Origin: Candidatus Mycoplasma liparidae
Lineage (GTDB): Bacteria > Bacillota_I > Bacilli_A > Mycoplasmatales > Mycoplasmoidaceae
Direction of reading: 5' to 3'
Length of the DNA: 64,000 nucleotides
Assembly: GCA_009884515.1 (NCBI GenBank)
Contig: RHHX01000002.1
Location: 186,001 to 250,000, forward strand
The position numbers were made by a program, and so were the translations under genes. Numbering within the stretch: position 1 is the stretch's first letter; each line of letters opens with the position of its first letter. This document shows positions 1 through 10,084 of the stretch, piece after piece. The notes beneath the pieces are model-generated. The model made no database searches, had not been told where the DNA came from, and was given only the letters and a program-made list of their open reading frames with translations.

Positions 1-780
1 TGCTTTCTCAAGTTTTTTAATAGCTTTTTGAAATTTTTTTGCTGCAATTAGTTTATAACCGTCTAAATTAAATTTTTTAGATGATAAAGAGTCAAAGTTT
101 TGAAATATTCCTTCATCATCAGGAAATAATGAGAAAGCATTTAATCCTAATTTATCTAATCATTTTATTATTTCAATTTGTAAATCATATGATATTAAAA
201 TACTTGAAATTTTTGCATTTAAATTTAAGGTGTCAAAAATAAAAAGAGATTTTTGACTTATTGATCTCCCGAATTTTTGATTAGTTTTAAACTTTAAAAT
301 TTTTATATCTTCAAATTTTATTTCATCAATTTTTAGCTCTGTTTTAATTTCTTTATCATTTGTCTCAAAATAAAATATTTTAATATATTCAGGGTCATTA
401 TCTAAAATATTTCTTGGAGAATGTGATGCTGCAAATCATAAAGAAACCAAAATATCTTCTGTAAAATCAATTAATGGTGTATCGTTACCGTAATGTTGCA
501 TTTTACCAAATAAAGATAACTCTTCAGTTTCATTACTTAATTCTTTTTTTAAAAAAAGAATTTTATCATTAAAATATTCTTTTAAAAAAAGAAATAATTC
601 ATTACTACCAACATAATTTAAACCTTCTTTATATTCTCTTACAAATGTTGATTCTAATTTTCATTTATCATCACCTTGACCTCTATAAATAAATTTACTT
701 TTAGATTCCATCATTTTAGAAACTCATTTTTGAACTTCTTTAAGTGTGGTTAATATTTCTTTTTTCTTTTCCATAGACAT
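1..780 (-). CDS. FRG-domain/TPR protein, copy A (3' end cut by window edge)
   Basis: Open from ATG at 780 (alternative ATG at 774) to the left edge; 260 codons are visible. The N-terminal third carries the FRG-domain pattern: IYRGQ at about residue 30, then KLESTFVREY, then KMQHYG and a TPLIDF...LVSLWFAAS block. After about residue 215 a helical TPR-like region begins (SLFPDDEGIFQNFDSLSS, then A.KKFQKAIKKLEKA). It is colinear with the complete copies at 5099-6349 (416 aa) and 21163-22425 (420 aa), so roughly 155 residues of TPR are missing off the edge. It lies 54 bp downstream of a coiled-coil ORF and a KAP-type NTPase on the same strand, so the three may be one operon. The FRG domain has no settled biochemical function but is often found near phage-defence genes. 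Family assignment is firm; function is unknown. Confidence 0.8.
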
Positions 781-834
781 TATTATACAATGAATTAGAC
801 ATACTATAATTTAATATATCTTTGATATTTATTT

Positions 835-1344
835 TTAAGATAAAATATGAATTTTTAAAAGATATTGTAAAAATTCATAATTATTTATTTTTAATTGATC
901 AATAGTTAAAAATATATTCTTATTAGATAATTTCTTTATAAGTTCTAAAATTTCTATATTATCATTTGAATTTAATAATTCTTTTTCTTCTTTATAGACT
1001 TTTTTTATATTTACTTCTATATTGCTATTTAATAATATTTTTAAGGACCCTTCCATATTATTAATACTCTCTTCATTATTTTTGCTTATTTTTTCTAATT
1101 TTAAAACGAGATCAATGTCAACTTGTTCCATTGATTCTAATTCTTTTTCCTTTAAAATTATTTTTTGATTAATATTTTCATCTTTTTCAGAATTAGATTT
1201 CAATTCTTTTAATTCTTCATTTAATTTTCATATTTTATTCTTATTTAAATGATCTTTATTTTCTTCTAATTCTATATTTTTAAGTTCTATTTCTTTTTTT
1301 ATTTCTTTAAGAGCAGTTTGTCAATCATATAAAACAAAATTCAA
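835..1344 (-). CDS. hypothetical coiled-coil protein downstream of KAP NTPase
   Basis: 169 residues from a TTG codon at 1344, preceded 7 bases upstream by AAGGA that lies inside the last codons of the KAP gene (whose stop is 1348-1350, in the same frame). The protein is almost entirely Glu/Lys/Asn/Leu with heptad-like spacing (repeated KEIKKEIELK, ELEENKDHL, LKLEKISKN), so a long coiled coil is likely. No catalytic motif is visible. Because it shares the frame of the KAP gene and is separated from it only by one TAA and one codon, the alternative is that it is the C-terminus of a longer KAP protein cut off by a nonsense mutation. The first ATG in frame gives only 122 aa (start 1203). Confidence 0.55.
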
Positions 1345-1347
1345 ATT

Positions 1348-2575
1348 TTAATCCTTAGTAAAAATTTTCATTACTATTTTCATCATAGAATTATAGTGAT
1401 ATTCATTCTTCCGATAAATAATATCCATTATTTGATCGATTCCTGTTTCTATTTTATGTAAATCATCATTTATATTTCTAAATGTTTCTATAAAAATATT
1501 CATATCTTTTTCTATGTATTTAATAACTTGATCATTAACTGGTCAAATTTTTAAAAATTTTCTTAATAAGGAGTATTTGTTCTTTTTATTAAAAGAATCT
1601 TTTAAGTTGTAAACATCAATTCTTTTTTTAAGTTCTCTAGCAGTAAGTGCTTTTGTATTCAAGTGAGGAGTAGTTAAAAAATCATTAAATAATATTGAAA
1701 TATTTTCATCAAATCCCATAGTTTTTAAAACTCCAAAATAACTTTGTTCAAAAGTAAAAAAATGGCAATGTTAAATATTTTTCAATGATAGATTCATCAG
1801 GATTACTTTTATTTGTAGGATCTATCATTTTCTTTTTATTCATTGGAAGAATAAAAAGAAAATGATCTAATATAGATAATTTTTGAATAGCTTTCAAAAT
1901 ATCTCAAGAACCATTGCCTACTCTTTCTAAATTATCGAAAAAAATAATTGTTTTTGGCATTTTTTTAAAACCTTTTATTATTTCTTCAATTGATTCCTCA
2001 GAAGATATCTCTTCAATATTGGTAGACATAGTTTTATTTAATCAAGAAATCACTGTTATATTAAATAATTTTTTTGCTATTTTTTTAAAATTTTTTGAAA
2101 AATCACCCATTTGATTAGCAAGAATAGAAAACAGTTCAATTATAATATCATCTGGAAGATTTTTAGAATTAGAATATTTCCAAATATCAATTAGTATTAT
2201 TTTTTTAAATATTGAAAATTTTACTTTTTTTTCAATAATATTTTTAGCTAAACTTTCTATAAAAAAAGTTTTCCCAGAACCTCATGGAGCATCAATTATT
2301 GTTAGTGGAGATTTAATTGATATTTCTTCGGGAATAAAAAAAATATCTTTATTATTTAAACATTTTGATCTTTTATTTTCGCTATTTAAGCATAGCATTT
2401 TATCTTTTTCATTCAAGCATAAAATTCTATGTCATTTTTCTATATCTATTTCTAATTTTTCTTTAAAATTAGAATATTCATTTTCTAAATCTTTAATAAA
2501 TTTTTCACATGGTTTGATTAAATCACTATCATCTATTTCTATTATTATTTTATGTTTTGCTAAAGGTTCATTCAT
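1348..2575 (-). pseudogene. KAP-family P-loop NTPase, split by one homopolymer frameshift
   Basis: Starts at ATG 2575 (MNEPLAKHKI). Walker A reads DAPWGSGKT near residue 100, a KAP-type variant; Walker B is TIIFFDNLERVG near residue 225, typical of KAP ATPases, which in bacteria are often membrane-linked and defence-associated. Reading frame 1 runs to about 1765 and then must shift by one base inside an A7 run on the plus strand (1756-1762) to continue as TFEQSYFGVLKTMGFDENIS down to the TAA at 1348-1350. With six bases in the run the protein would be about 408 aa. Either a phase-variable or dead gene, or a base-calling error; the core genes in this window show no such breaks. It leads a same-strand cluster with the coiled-coil ORF and FRG-TPR copy A. 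Confidence 0.75.
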
Positions 2576-2699
2576 AATTAATTTTTTCTTTCTTTAAAGT
2601 AAATTTTTACATAAATATAAGTAATAATATTGCTAATATTTTTTTAAATGAATTAATTACTTAAAAACAAGTTCTAATTTTTCTTTATATTTGAAAATA

Positions 2700-2895
2700 A
2701 TAATTATTTATAAAAATTAAATTTAAGATTAAAGATAATAGTAAAACATATACTGAATTTCAAAAAAACCATATTTAATAAAAATATATTTCAAATTCAT
2801 TCTGATATCATCCTTTCAAAAAAGTTTAATTCTTTAAATCAAAAAAATTGAATACGAATTGATCTCAAAATAAATAATCCTTTGTTACTTAATAC
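2700..2895 (+). pseudogene. remnant of the 3' part of a HicB-like gene
   Basis: Plus-strand sequence from about 2710 to 2850 matches, base by base with indels, the 3' half of the intact HicB-like gene at 9357-9821: both contain the same stretch encoding EFQKNHI, followed by similar bases for the ...PDI..SEKINSL region. Stops and indels destroy the frame. It sits tail-to-tail with the nuclease-like gene 2928-3756, the same arrangement as the intact gene with a nuclease remnant near 9840-9940. Confidence 0.65.
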
Positions 2896-2927
2896 TTTTA
2901 AAATATTTAAAATGTAATGAGATTTTA

Positions 2928-3756
2928 TTACAGGACATATATAGAAGAAAAATGATTATTTTTATCTTTATTATATTTATTTAAAATTAATTCTAGAATA
3001 GAATATTGATAATCCACTAAAGTATCATTAACAACTATTCCCAAATAAAGTTCATCACATTTTTTATATTTATTTTTTGATTTTTTATCTATAATATTTT
3101 TAAATTCATTTAATATTTCATCAAAATTTTTACAATTATAAATTTTATTTTTAGCAAACTTTTCTATTTGTTCTTCATTATTAAACGAATTAAAGAGATT
3201 TCATTTTCATGAAACTATTTCTAAACCTATTGTTTTTTTGGTTTTTATATTTTCAAATATATAATCAGGACCATTAACTTCCCCTTGTTTTTTTTGAATT
3301 AGATATAATAGATTCTTTTAATTTATATTCATAAATTCATTTTTTAGGTATGCCATATAAAAAATGAATTAGTTTAAATCAAACTGTTTCCGGATCAAAA
3401 GGATCACTTTTCACTTTTTTTAAACTTTTTAAAAAAGGTGAATTTTGAATACTATTAAATTTTTCTCCTTTTCAACCTTTTAAATAATATAAATTTGGTA
3501 TTTCTTTAATGAAATTGATATTATATATATTTGTTATTTTTCTTATACATTTATCACATATCATAGATTCTTTTATTCAAATTAATATTGGTTTATTTAG
3601 AGGAATAAAAAATATATATGGTTTCGCTTCATTATTACAACAAAAATCTGAACCTTTATTAGAATAATTAACAAAGGTGCATGTTCTTTTTTTGTCTCTT
3701 TCTCTTATTGATTCATTTGAAGGACCATATTCTATATATGCAATCAATTTTTCCAT
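2928..3756 (-). pseudogene. PD-(D/E)XK-like nuclease gene with one frameshift
   Basis: Begins at ATG 3756 (MEKLIAYIEYGPSNESIRER) and reads about 155 residues with paired cysteines (SDFCC and MICDKC), suggesting metal binding. At a T8 run on the plus strand (3288-3295) the frame must shift; beyond it the protein continues EVNGPDYIFENIKTKK then TIGLEIVSWKW and ends at the TAA at 2928-2930. The spacing of GPDY...LEIV resembles the PD-(D/E)XK nuclease core, but without an obvious Lys after the Glu, so this is a guess at fold, not a proven assignment. Corrected length is about 276 aa. A C-terminal remnant of a paralogue lies at 9840-9940. No RBS stronger than AT-rich sequence is visible. Confidence 0.5.
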
Positions 3757-3842
3757 TATAATAAATTTTAATATATTTAAATTTATTATAATAATAATTA
3801 ATAAAAGAAAGAAAAGATAAATATTTTTATAAGAAGTTTTTG

Positions 3843-4917
3843 ATGATAAATAAAAAAGTATTTTTAGATGAATCAAATATATCTAAAAATAGTGGTGATA
3901 AAAGTAATTTTTTAATTGCTTCTGTTTGCGTTTTTGAAGATCTTGAAATCTTCAAAGATGCAGAATTAATTTTGAAAAATCGTGGAATTAATTCAGAAAT
4001 AATAAGGTTCTTCACTAATGACTGAAGAGTATAGTAATTTAAGAAAAGAGTTAACTGAAAAAATATTTCCAAAACTTAATGCTCGTTTTTTATTTATGAT
4101 TTTTTTATACAAAAACTATTAGATTTTACATCTAATTATATTCTTGATTTAACAAAACAAGAATATATAAGTGAAGTCGTGTTTTTGGCAAGTCATCGTA
4201 ACGGATTAATTAGTTTTTTATCATGCGAGTTCAAACATGAATATAGTAATAATTCAAATATAAATTATTATGAATTAATTAATAAAGCTATTCTAGAAGT
4301 AAAGAAAATGAATAAAAACTCTACTTTTTACGAATGCTTTTGTTTCTAAAAGAAAATTTTACTCAAAATAAAATACAAGAAATAAATAATGATAATTATC
4401 AAGTTTTATTGTTTGTAATCGAAAATATTAGTCAAGATAGTGAAGAAATAAAATATAAATTAATAATTGATAATTTTTTAGATAAAAAAGCAAAAGAAAA
4501 AATAAAATTCGAAGAAATGATATTAAATATTTTTATTATTAAAGATAAAATAAAGCCTGAAATTATTTTTGAAAAAAATAAAAATAACATCGGGTTGCAA
4601 ATTACTGATTTATGTGTGAGCATATCTAGAAAAACTATTAAGAATTTAATAGAAGATTTCTGAATAAAAGTTTTAAAAAATGAAAAAGAGGCAATTACTT
4701 TTACAAAAGATGAAGAAATTTGAGGAAATGAGTTACTAAAAATGTTAAGAAGTTTTTTTAGTAATAAAGATATTGGTTTTTCTTCTAATTTACAATTGAC
4801 ACATGAATTAATGGCTTTTTATTCACCTTGATAGAAGAAAATATTGACATAAAAGAAATTTTAAATATTAGATTTTTAAAATATATTAGAAAAAGAGCTC
4901 TAGAATTCGAAAAATAA
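3843..4917 (+). pseudogene. DUF3800 protein, copy A, multiply frameshifted
   Basis: Colinear with the intact DUF3800 gene at 23677-24804. The N-terminus (VFLDESNISKN) has the conserved DES motif, and the later GLQITDLCVSISRKTIK matches the Q..D motif of the family, which is predicted to have an RNase H-like fold. The frame is lost near 4000, again in a T run at about 4087, near 4330 and near 4829, so at least four lesions separate the conserved blocks. The gene is dead as sequenced. It lies just upstream of, and parallel to, FRG-TPR copy B (181 bp gap), echoing the FRG/DUF3800 neighbourhood at 21-25 kb. Confidence 0.8.
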
Positions 4918-5098
4918 ATAATTCTTTTATTAAAAATTTTTAACAATTAATTATATTCTAAATTATCTTTTAAAAAAGTGATAATCTTTGTTCTTAAAAT
5001 AAATAGTGTATTTGTTTTTTTGAAAAATATGTTTTATAAATTAAAAAAGAATAAAATATGTTTTGTAAACAAAAAAATATCAGGATTATAATAAAAAT

Positions 5099-6349
5099 AT
5101 GAAAAATAAAGATGCAACAAAAACATTTACTAAACTTGAAGAAGTTCAAGATTGAGTTTTTAAAATGATGAAAGAAGGAAAGAATTTCATTTATAGAGGA
5201 CAGAGTAATTATGAATGAAAATTAGAATCTACATTTATAAGAGAGTATAAAAAAAGATTCAAAAAAAGTAATTACACTAATAATGAGTTATTTATATTTT
5301 TAAAAATTTTTTTTATTAAAAAATTTAAGTTTTTAAGAGAACAATTAAACCAAAAGGGTGAAGAATTATCTTTATTAGGTAAAATGCAACATTATGGAAA
5401 TAATACACCATTAATTGACTTTACTGAGGATATTTTAGTATCTTTATGATTTGCTGCTTCAGATTCTTATGATGATATTTCAAATTCTGATCCCCATTAT
5501 TTTAAAATATTTTATTTTAGAACGAATCAAGAAGATATTGAATTTGAGTTAGATATTAATAAAATAGAATTTGAAGAAATAAAAATTTTAAAATTTAGAA
5601 CTAATCAAAAATTCGGCAGATCAATAAGTCAAAAATCTATTTTTATTTTTGACACTTTAAATTTAGATGAAAAAATTAAAAGTATTTGTATATCTTATAA
5701 TTTACGAGTCAGCATTATTAGTTGATTGAATTCTTTAGGATTAAATGCTATTTCCTTATTTCCGGATGATGAAGGAGTATTCAAAAGTTATGATTATTTT
5801 TCAGCTGAAAAATGTTATTTAGACGGAATCGAATTAACAATTTTAAAAAAATTTGACAAAGCTATAGAGAAATTTAAAAAAGCAACGGAGATAAATGAAT
5901 ATCATCATCCTTCTTATAATAATTGAGGATATTGTTTATTAAAACAAGGCAAATATAAAAAAGCTATTCGGAAATTTAAAGAAGCAATATCATATACTTG
6001 AAATAATATTAGTCTTTCTATTTATAGATCTAATTTAGGGGAATCTTTATTTATGGAAAAAGATCCAACAGCTATTAAAGAAATAGAAATTGCAATAGAA
6101 TTGAATCCCAAAAATGATGATGCCTATAGTAATTTAGCATATGCTTTAGTTATAAAAGATGGATTTAATCATATTAAAAAATTTAAAGAAACAATTAATA
6201 TTGATTCTGATGGTATTGATTGAAAAAATATTTTACATATTAAAAACGAATTTATTGATGAAGCTATTCAAAAATTAGAGAAAACAATAGAACTTAATAA
6301 AGATAATTTGTCCGCTAATAATTTATTATGATTTTTAAAAAAAACTTAA
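5099..6349 (+). CDS. FRG-domain/TPR protein, copy B
   Basis: Intact 416-residue protein in code 4. Start ATG 5099 has AGGA about 13 bases upstream. FRG domain about residues 30-230: FIYRGQSNYEW, KLESTFIREYK, GKMQHYGNNTPLIDF, then EDILVSLWFAAS, and later FGRSISQKSIFIFDT. From about residue 225 there are TPR units: LFPDDEGVFKSYD leading into A..CYLDGIELTILKKFDKA, then NWGYCLLKQGKYKKAIRKF, then SNLGESLF..KDPTAIKEIE and NAYSNLAYALVI-type helices. No signal peptide or membrane segment, so cytoplasmic. Upstream lies a dead DUF3800 copy, downstream a dead OLD-like ATPase. The FRG domain is uncharacterised biochemically; the TPR part suggests a sensor or scaffold role (inference). Confidence 0.85.
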
Positions 6350-6490
6350 TACTTTATGATATATAATGAAAAAGGAAAATTTATGTCAAGTAATTCTAAA
6401 CAATAAAAGTTAAAGATAATTATAGAAAAAAATGAATTAAAATGATTAATTTTAACAGAAAAATTTGAGCATAATAATGAAAAAAGGTAA

Positions 6491-8101
6491 ATAATTAATT
6501 TATGAAAATTAAAATTTAAAGATCACCCAATTCTTGGAAACTTAGAATTAAACTTAACTATTAAAAAAGATACAAAAGATGTACCTGTAAAAAAGATACA
6601 AAAGATGTACCTGTAAAAAAGATACAAAAGATGTACCTGCTAAAAGTATAATTATTGCAGGAGATAATGGCACTTGTAAATCAACACTATTGAAAATATT
6701 AAAATTTGATGGACAAGAATTATATAATACGAATTTCAAAATTAGAATTAGAATTAATTAAAAAATTAGTTGAATTTAAAAATGTTGAAATATCAAATAG
6801 ATTAAACTTATTTTGACGTGAAATTGATAATATTAATGGTGGTGTCCATGCATTTTATATAAAATTAAAAAATGATACTTATGAATATGCAGACGGAATA
6901 ATTCCTATTTTTCAAAATATTTATTTTAATATAGATGATGTTGTTTTAATGACAATAATAAAATTAACAATGAGGAAATGTTGAAAAATATTTTTATACA
7001 AGATTCTTTAGAATATACAGAAAAAATTAGAGAATATACTAAAAATAATGAAGGTAATCTTGTATTAGATAAAAGAATGGGTATTTTTAAAAAATCATTT
7101 AATGCTTTTTTTAAATCAACTAATTTGAAATTTGAAAAAGTAGATTATTCTTTAGAAGGTGAATCTAAAATACTTTTTAAAAAAAAATAAGGAATTTGAT
7201 ACTAGTAATTTTAGTAAAGGAGAATATCAAGTATTTTTTGGTTCTTGTGAAATTTTAAAAAATAAATCAAAAAAAGAACCTATTATTTTAATAGATGAGC
7301 CTGAAAACGGATTACACCCCCAGAATGACAATTAAATTTATTGCCCTACTACAAAGGATTATCAAAAAATAACCAATTAATAATTTCTACTCATTCTCCT
7401 TTTATTATTAATTCAGCAGATGATAATGATAGAGTAATAATTTTAAAAAGAAAAGATGATAATCAAATTGATTCTACTTCAGATGAATATTATGGTCTTT
7501 CTGAAATAAAAAAAATTTCTCATAAAATGAATATAATTCCGGATCCAAACAAATTAAAATTAGTAGTAGCTGGTAAAACAGACAAACAATATTTGGAACA
7601 TGTAATAGAAAAATTTAAAAGTGAATATTATATTTTTAAAAATATAGAAATTATTTATCCCTTTGGAGATGATAATGGAGGTTATGGAGGCAATGAAAGT
7701 TTAATATCTTTTAATAGAGGTTCTATTTTTATGCATCAAACTAAATATATCTGATTTATATATGATTCAGATTTAAAACCAAACCAAAAAGAACAAATTT
7801 CAAGTTTTGAAAATAAATATATTTTTAAAAAAGTAGAAATGAAAATTCTGGATGCCAAGAAAATTCAGGTTTAAAAGGCATTGAAAATTTTTTACCAATA
7901 GAAAAATCTATTTATAAAAATGAAATATTTTTCAAATGAAGTACAGATAATCATTCGAAAAAAGATTATTTTACCTTTGAAAAAAAATCAAAAGTAAAAT
8001 TAGCAAATTATTTAATTAATAATTTAAAAAAACAAGAATTTGAACTCTTAAAAAATGAACTAGTTGAAATAGTAAAACAATCTGGTTTTCAAATTAAATA
8101 A
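6491..8101 (+). pseudogene. OLD-like AAA ATPase/TOPRIM gene, multiply frameshifted
   Basis: The blocks are in the right order for an AAA15/OLD-type ATPase: LWKLKFKDHPILGNLELNL, then a Walker A degenerated to AGDNGTCKST (Cys where Gly is required) near 6655, the ABC-like signature region FSKGEYQVFFG, Walker B IILIDEPENGLHP at about 7280, and the switch STHSPFIINSA. The TOPRIM-like part is LVVAGKTDKQYLEHV with WFIYDSD. Frames break at the 26-bp tandem repeat (6563-6640), near 6735, near 6960, near 7190, near 7325 and near 7845. The final frame ends at TAA 8099-8101. No good start codon is visible (ATA at 6491). Clearly dead; it would have been a defence-type nuclease/ATPase partner for FRG-TPR copy B. 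Confidence 0.75.
6563..6640 (+). repeat. 26-bp direct tandem repeat, three units
   Basis: Units begin at 6563, 6589 and 6615; they are identical except for the last base of the third. Each starts with A6 followed by GATACAAAAGATG. Because 26 is not a multiple of 3, each added unit changes the reading frame: one or four units would keep the OLD-like gene in frame, the three present do not. Confidence 0.9.
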
Positions 8102-8184
8102 ATAATTTGAAGTTAAAATTTCTAATATTTAATATTATACTGTTTTAATAAATTATTTATTTAAACAAAGACGAGATATTTTTA

Positions 8185-8741
8185 TTATTTTTTCTTCTTT
8201 TTAAAAAGAAGAAGAATGTATGGCAATCCTAAAAATTGTATAGATAGTGAATGCATATAACGATAATATTTTGTTTTTAATTTTTTTGAGTTTACTTTTA
8301 TTTGATTAGAAATATTATTATTTTTTAAAATATATTTTTCAATTTCACTTTCTTCCATTTCGGCAAAATCTATAAACCCATTTAAATATTCATCATATGT
8401 TCTTAAAGTTACTAGTTCAATATCTTCATTATTAGCAAAAATACTTATTGCTTCTTTAACATTTTCTTCAACGTTTCTAAAGCAAATAATATTACCAAAA
8501 GTTTTTACAGAATTTAATATCCTATTAGTTCTTGAAAAAGCTTGAATTAATCCATGTTGTTTTAAGTTTTTATCAACTCACAAAGTATTAAGAGTTGTAG
8601 CATCAAATTTAGTTAAAAACATATTAAGAACTATTAGTAAATCAATTTCTCTATTTTTCATTCTTGAAGAAATGTCTTTATAATAGTTAGGAAATTTATC
8701 ACTAGATGTATCAAATGATGTTTGAAATAATTTATTATAAA
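8185..8741 (-). pseudogene. 5'-truncated second hsdR (type I restriction subunit)
   Basis: From about 8740 leftwards the minus strand reads FDTSSDKFPNYYKDISSRMK, then a C-terminal helicase stretch nearly identical to residues around 670-800 of the intact HsdR (its 14755-15145 region), with TGFDATT changed to TKFDATT. After YDEYLNGFID the sequence diverges completely into an E-rich segment (EMEESEIEKYI) and a basic end (LLLFKKKK), stop at 8185. The motor N-terminus and nuclease domain are absent, so it cannot work alone. The junction with foreign sequence is at about 8740. Confidence 0.8.
8192..8213. terminator. 22-bp perfect palindrome at end of hsdR remnant
   Basis: TTCTTCTTTTT followed directly by its reverse complement, overlapping the last codons of the hsdR remnant. 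It could fold into a hairpin flanked by T-rich sequence on the minus strand and so might act as a terminator; it may equally be chance in a Lys-rich tail. Confidence 0.35.
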
Positions 8742-8879
8742 GCATCAGCTCCTAATCGCTGAGCTTCTATTATTAATTTAAATGCGAACTTTATCAATTT
8801 CTACTTTAGCTAAAAATACTCATAGTTCTATAACTCTGTATTCTACATCTGGTATATTATCTGTTGTTGTCATCATCAT
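8742..8879 (-). pseudogene. N-terminal fragment joined to hsdR remnant, possibly YbjQ-like
   Basis: From ATG 8879 the strand encodes MMMTTTDNIPDVEYRVIELW, about 30 residues, then a frameshifted piece containing EAQRLGADAL that runs into the hsdR remnant at 8741. The opening TTTDNIP..EYRVIE plus EAQRLGADAL resembles the start and the conserved EA..LGA.A helix of the YbjQ/UPF0145 family, but with the middle missing. This is a weak match on a short, broken segment. It marks a deletion junction rather than a working gene. Confidence 0.3.
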
Positions 8880-9046
8880 ATTTTTTTTTTGTTTATTAGT
8901 TTATAAATAACTAATATCATTATATATATTTTAAAAATATCAAACAATTATTAATTCTCTGAATTATATATAATAATTATCATCATTTTACAGAATTTTA
9001 TTAGTATATATATGAAAATCAAAACTACATATAAAGTAATATATGT

Positions 9047-9331
9047 ATGGTAAAATTTATTATAATAAATTTTAGTGGAAAGCTTAATTGTAATAGTGGT
9101 TCAAATATTGATGCTAAAAAATTGAAATCTTGAATGAAAAGAAATAATTGGAATTTTGAAAGAGCAAATAGCCATGAACTTTGAATTTATATAAATGAAG
9201 AGTCAATTACTATAAATTTTCATAGAAATAAAGGTCTAGGTATTGCAGAAGATGCTTTGAGTGACATTTCTAAAACAATGGGATTAACCAAAAGAGAGCT
9301 TATTAAAAAAATTAGAAACAATAAAAATTAA
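9047..9331 (+). CDS. HicA-like toxin candidate
   Basis: 94 residues, ATG 9047 (another ATG at 9043 is in a different frame). The central stretch KKLKSWMKRNNWNFERANSHE followed by ITINFHRNKGL and ISKTMGLTKRELIKKI has the order of the HicA mRNA-interferase fold: a K/R-rich first helix, NW then R then SH with the catalytic-type His, a V/I-H strand and a closing I.K..GL helix. HicA proteins are usually 60-80 aa; here there is a 23-residue N-terminal extension. It is followed after 25 bp by a HicB-like gene in the usual toxin-antitoxin order. Assignment rests on motif order only. Confidence 0.5.
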
Positions 9332-9356
9332 TTTTTTAATAAAAGAAAGAATAATA

Positions 9357-9821
9357 ATGAATAAAAAAATATCTTTAAAATCGGAACTTTTAAGTATAAG
9401 TTATGGTGAATTATTTAATTTATCAATTACTGTTGATTTTCATGAATATGGTGATTTTTATATTTTAAAATCTGAAAAAATGAAATTAAAAATAGAATCT
9501 ACTAGTAATGATTTACAAGAGGCAAAAAATGAATTTGTTTCTGTATTATTTACATATTTAGATTATCAAGTAAAAAATAAAAAAATATTCAATACATTAG
9601 AAAAATTTAAATTTAAAATTAAACATATTAATGAAATATATGCTGAGTTTCAAAAAAACCATATTAATAATAAGCATCAAAATAATTCTTTTAATAAATT
9701 TCAAATCAATCCTGATATTATGCTTTCAGAAAAGATTAATTCTTTGAGTGAAGAAAAATTAAATACAATTTGATCAATTAATGTTGGTTCAAATTTATTA
9801 ATTAGTGATAGTTCTTGTTAA
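9357..9821 (+). CDS. HicB-like antitoxin candidate
   Basis: 154 residues from ATG 9357, with an AAAGAAAGAA purine run about 8 bases upstream. The N-terminal 80 residues (VDFHEYGDFYILKSEKMKL, then ESTSNDLQEAKNEFVSVLF) resemble the HicB partial RNase H-like fold, where a DL.EA...... helix follows a short sheet. The C-terminal half (KFKIKHINEIYAEFQKNHIN onward, Asn/Lys rich) matches no DNA-binding motif I recognise. Position directly after the HicA-like ORF supports antitoxin identity. A decayed copy of its 3' half is at 2700-2895. Alternatively an unrelated partner of the same operon. Confidence 0.4.
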
Positions 9822-9839
9822 AAATTAGAATATAGTTTT

Positions 9840-9940
9840 TATTTTTATATTTTAATAATAAGGCAATGATATTTTTACCCTTATTATATTCATTTAAAAT
9901 TAATTCTATAATATGATATCAGAACTATTTAATCATTATT
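9840..9940 (-). pseudogene. C-terminal remnant of a PD-(D/E)XK-like nuclease paralogue
   Basis: Minus-strand codons read IIELILNEYNKGKN, against ILELILNKYNKDKN at the end of the nuclease-like gene 2928-3756. Nucleotide similarity is obvious over about 50 bases. Nothing else of that gene is left; it lies tail-to-tail with the intact HicB-like gene. The remaining bases to 10084 hold nothing recognisable. Confidence 0.6.
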
Positions 9941-10084
9941 TTATGAGACTCTCATTTAAAATTTTTAGAAACTTTTTTATTCTACAAATAATATGTAATT
10001 AGCAAAAATACTGACTTACATAATGTTTTTAATAAAGAAAAATCATTGAAATAATAAAGATAAAAATAATTAATTTTATGTTTG

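Noticed and set aside
3827..4072. Minus-strand open frame opposite the DUF3800 copy A
   Set aside because: It is the complement of a recognised, though broken, DUF3800 coding region and shows no independent features.
6563..6640. 26-bp repeats as a CRISPR
   Set aside because: Units are directly adjacent with no spacers and no cas genes are present.
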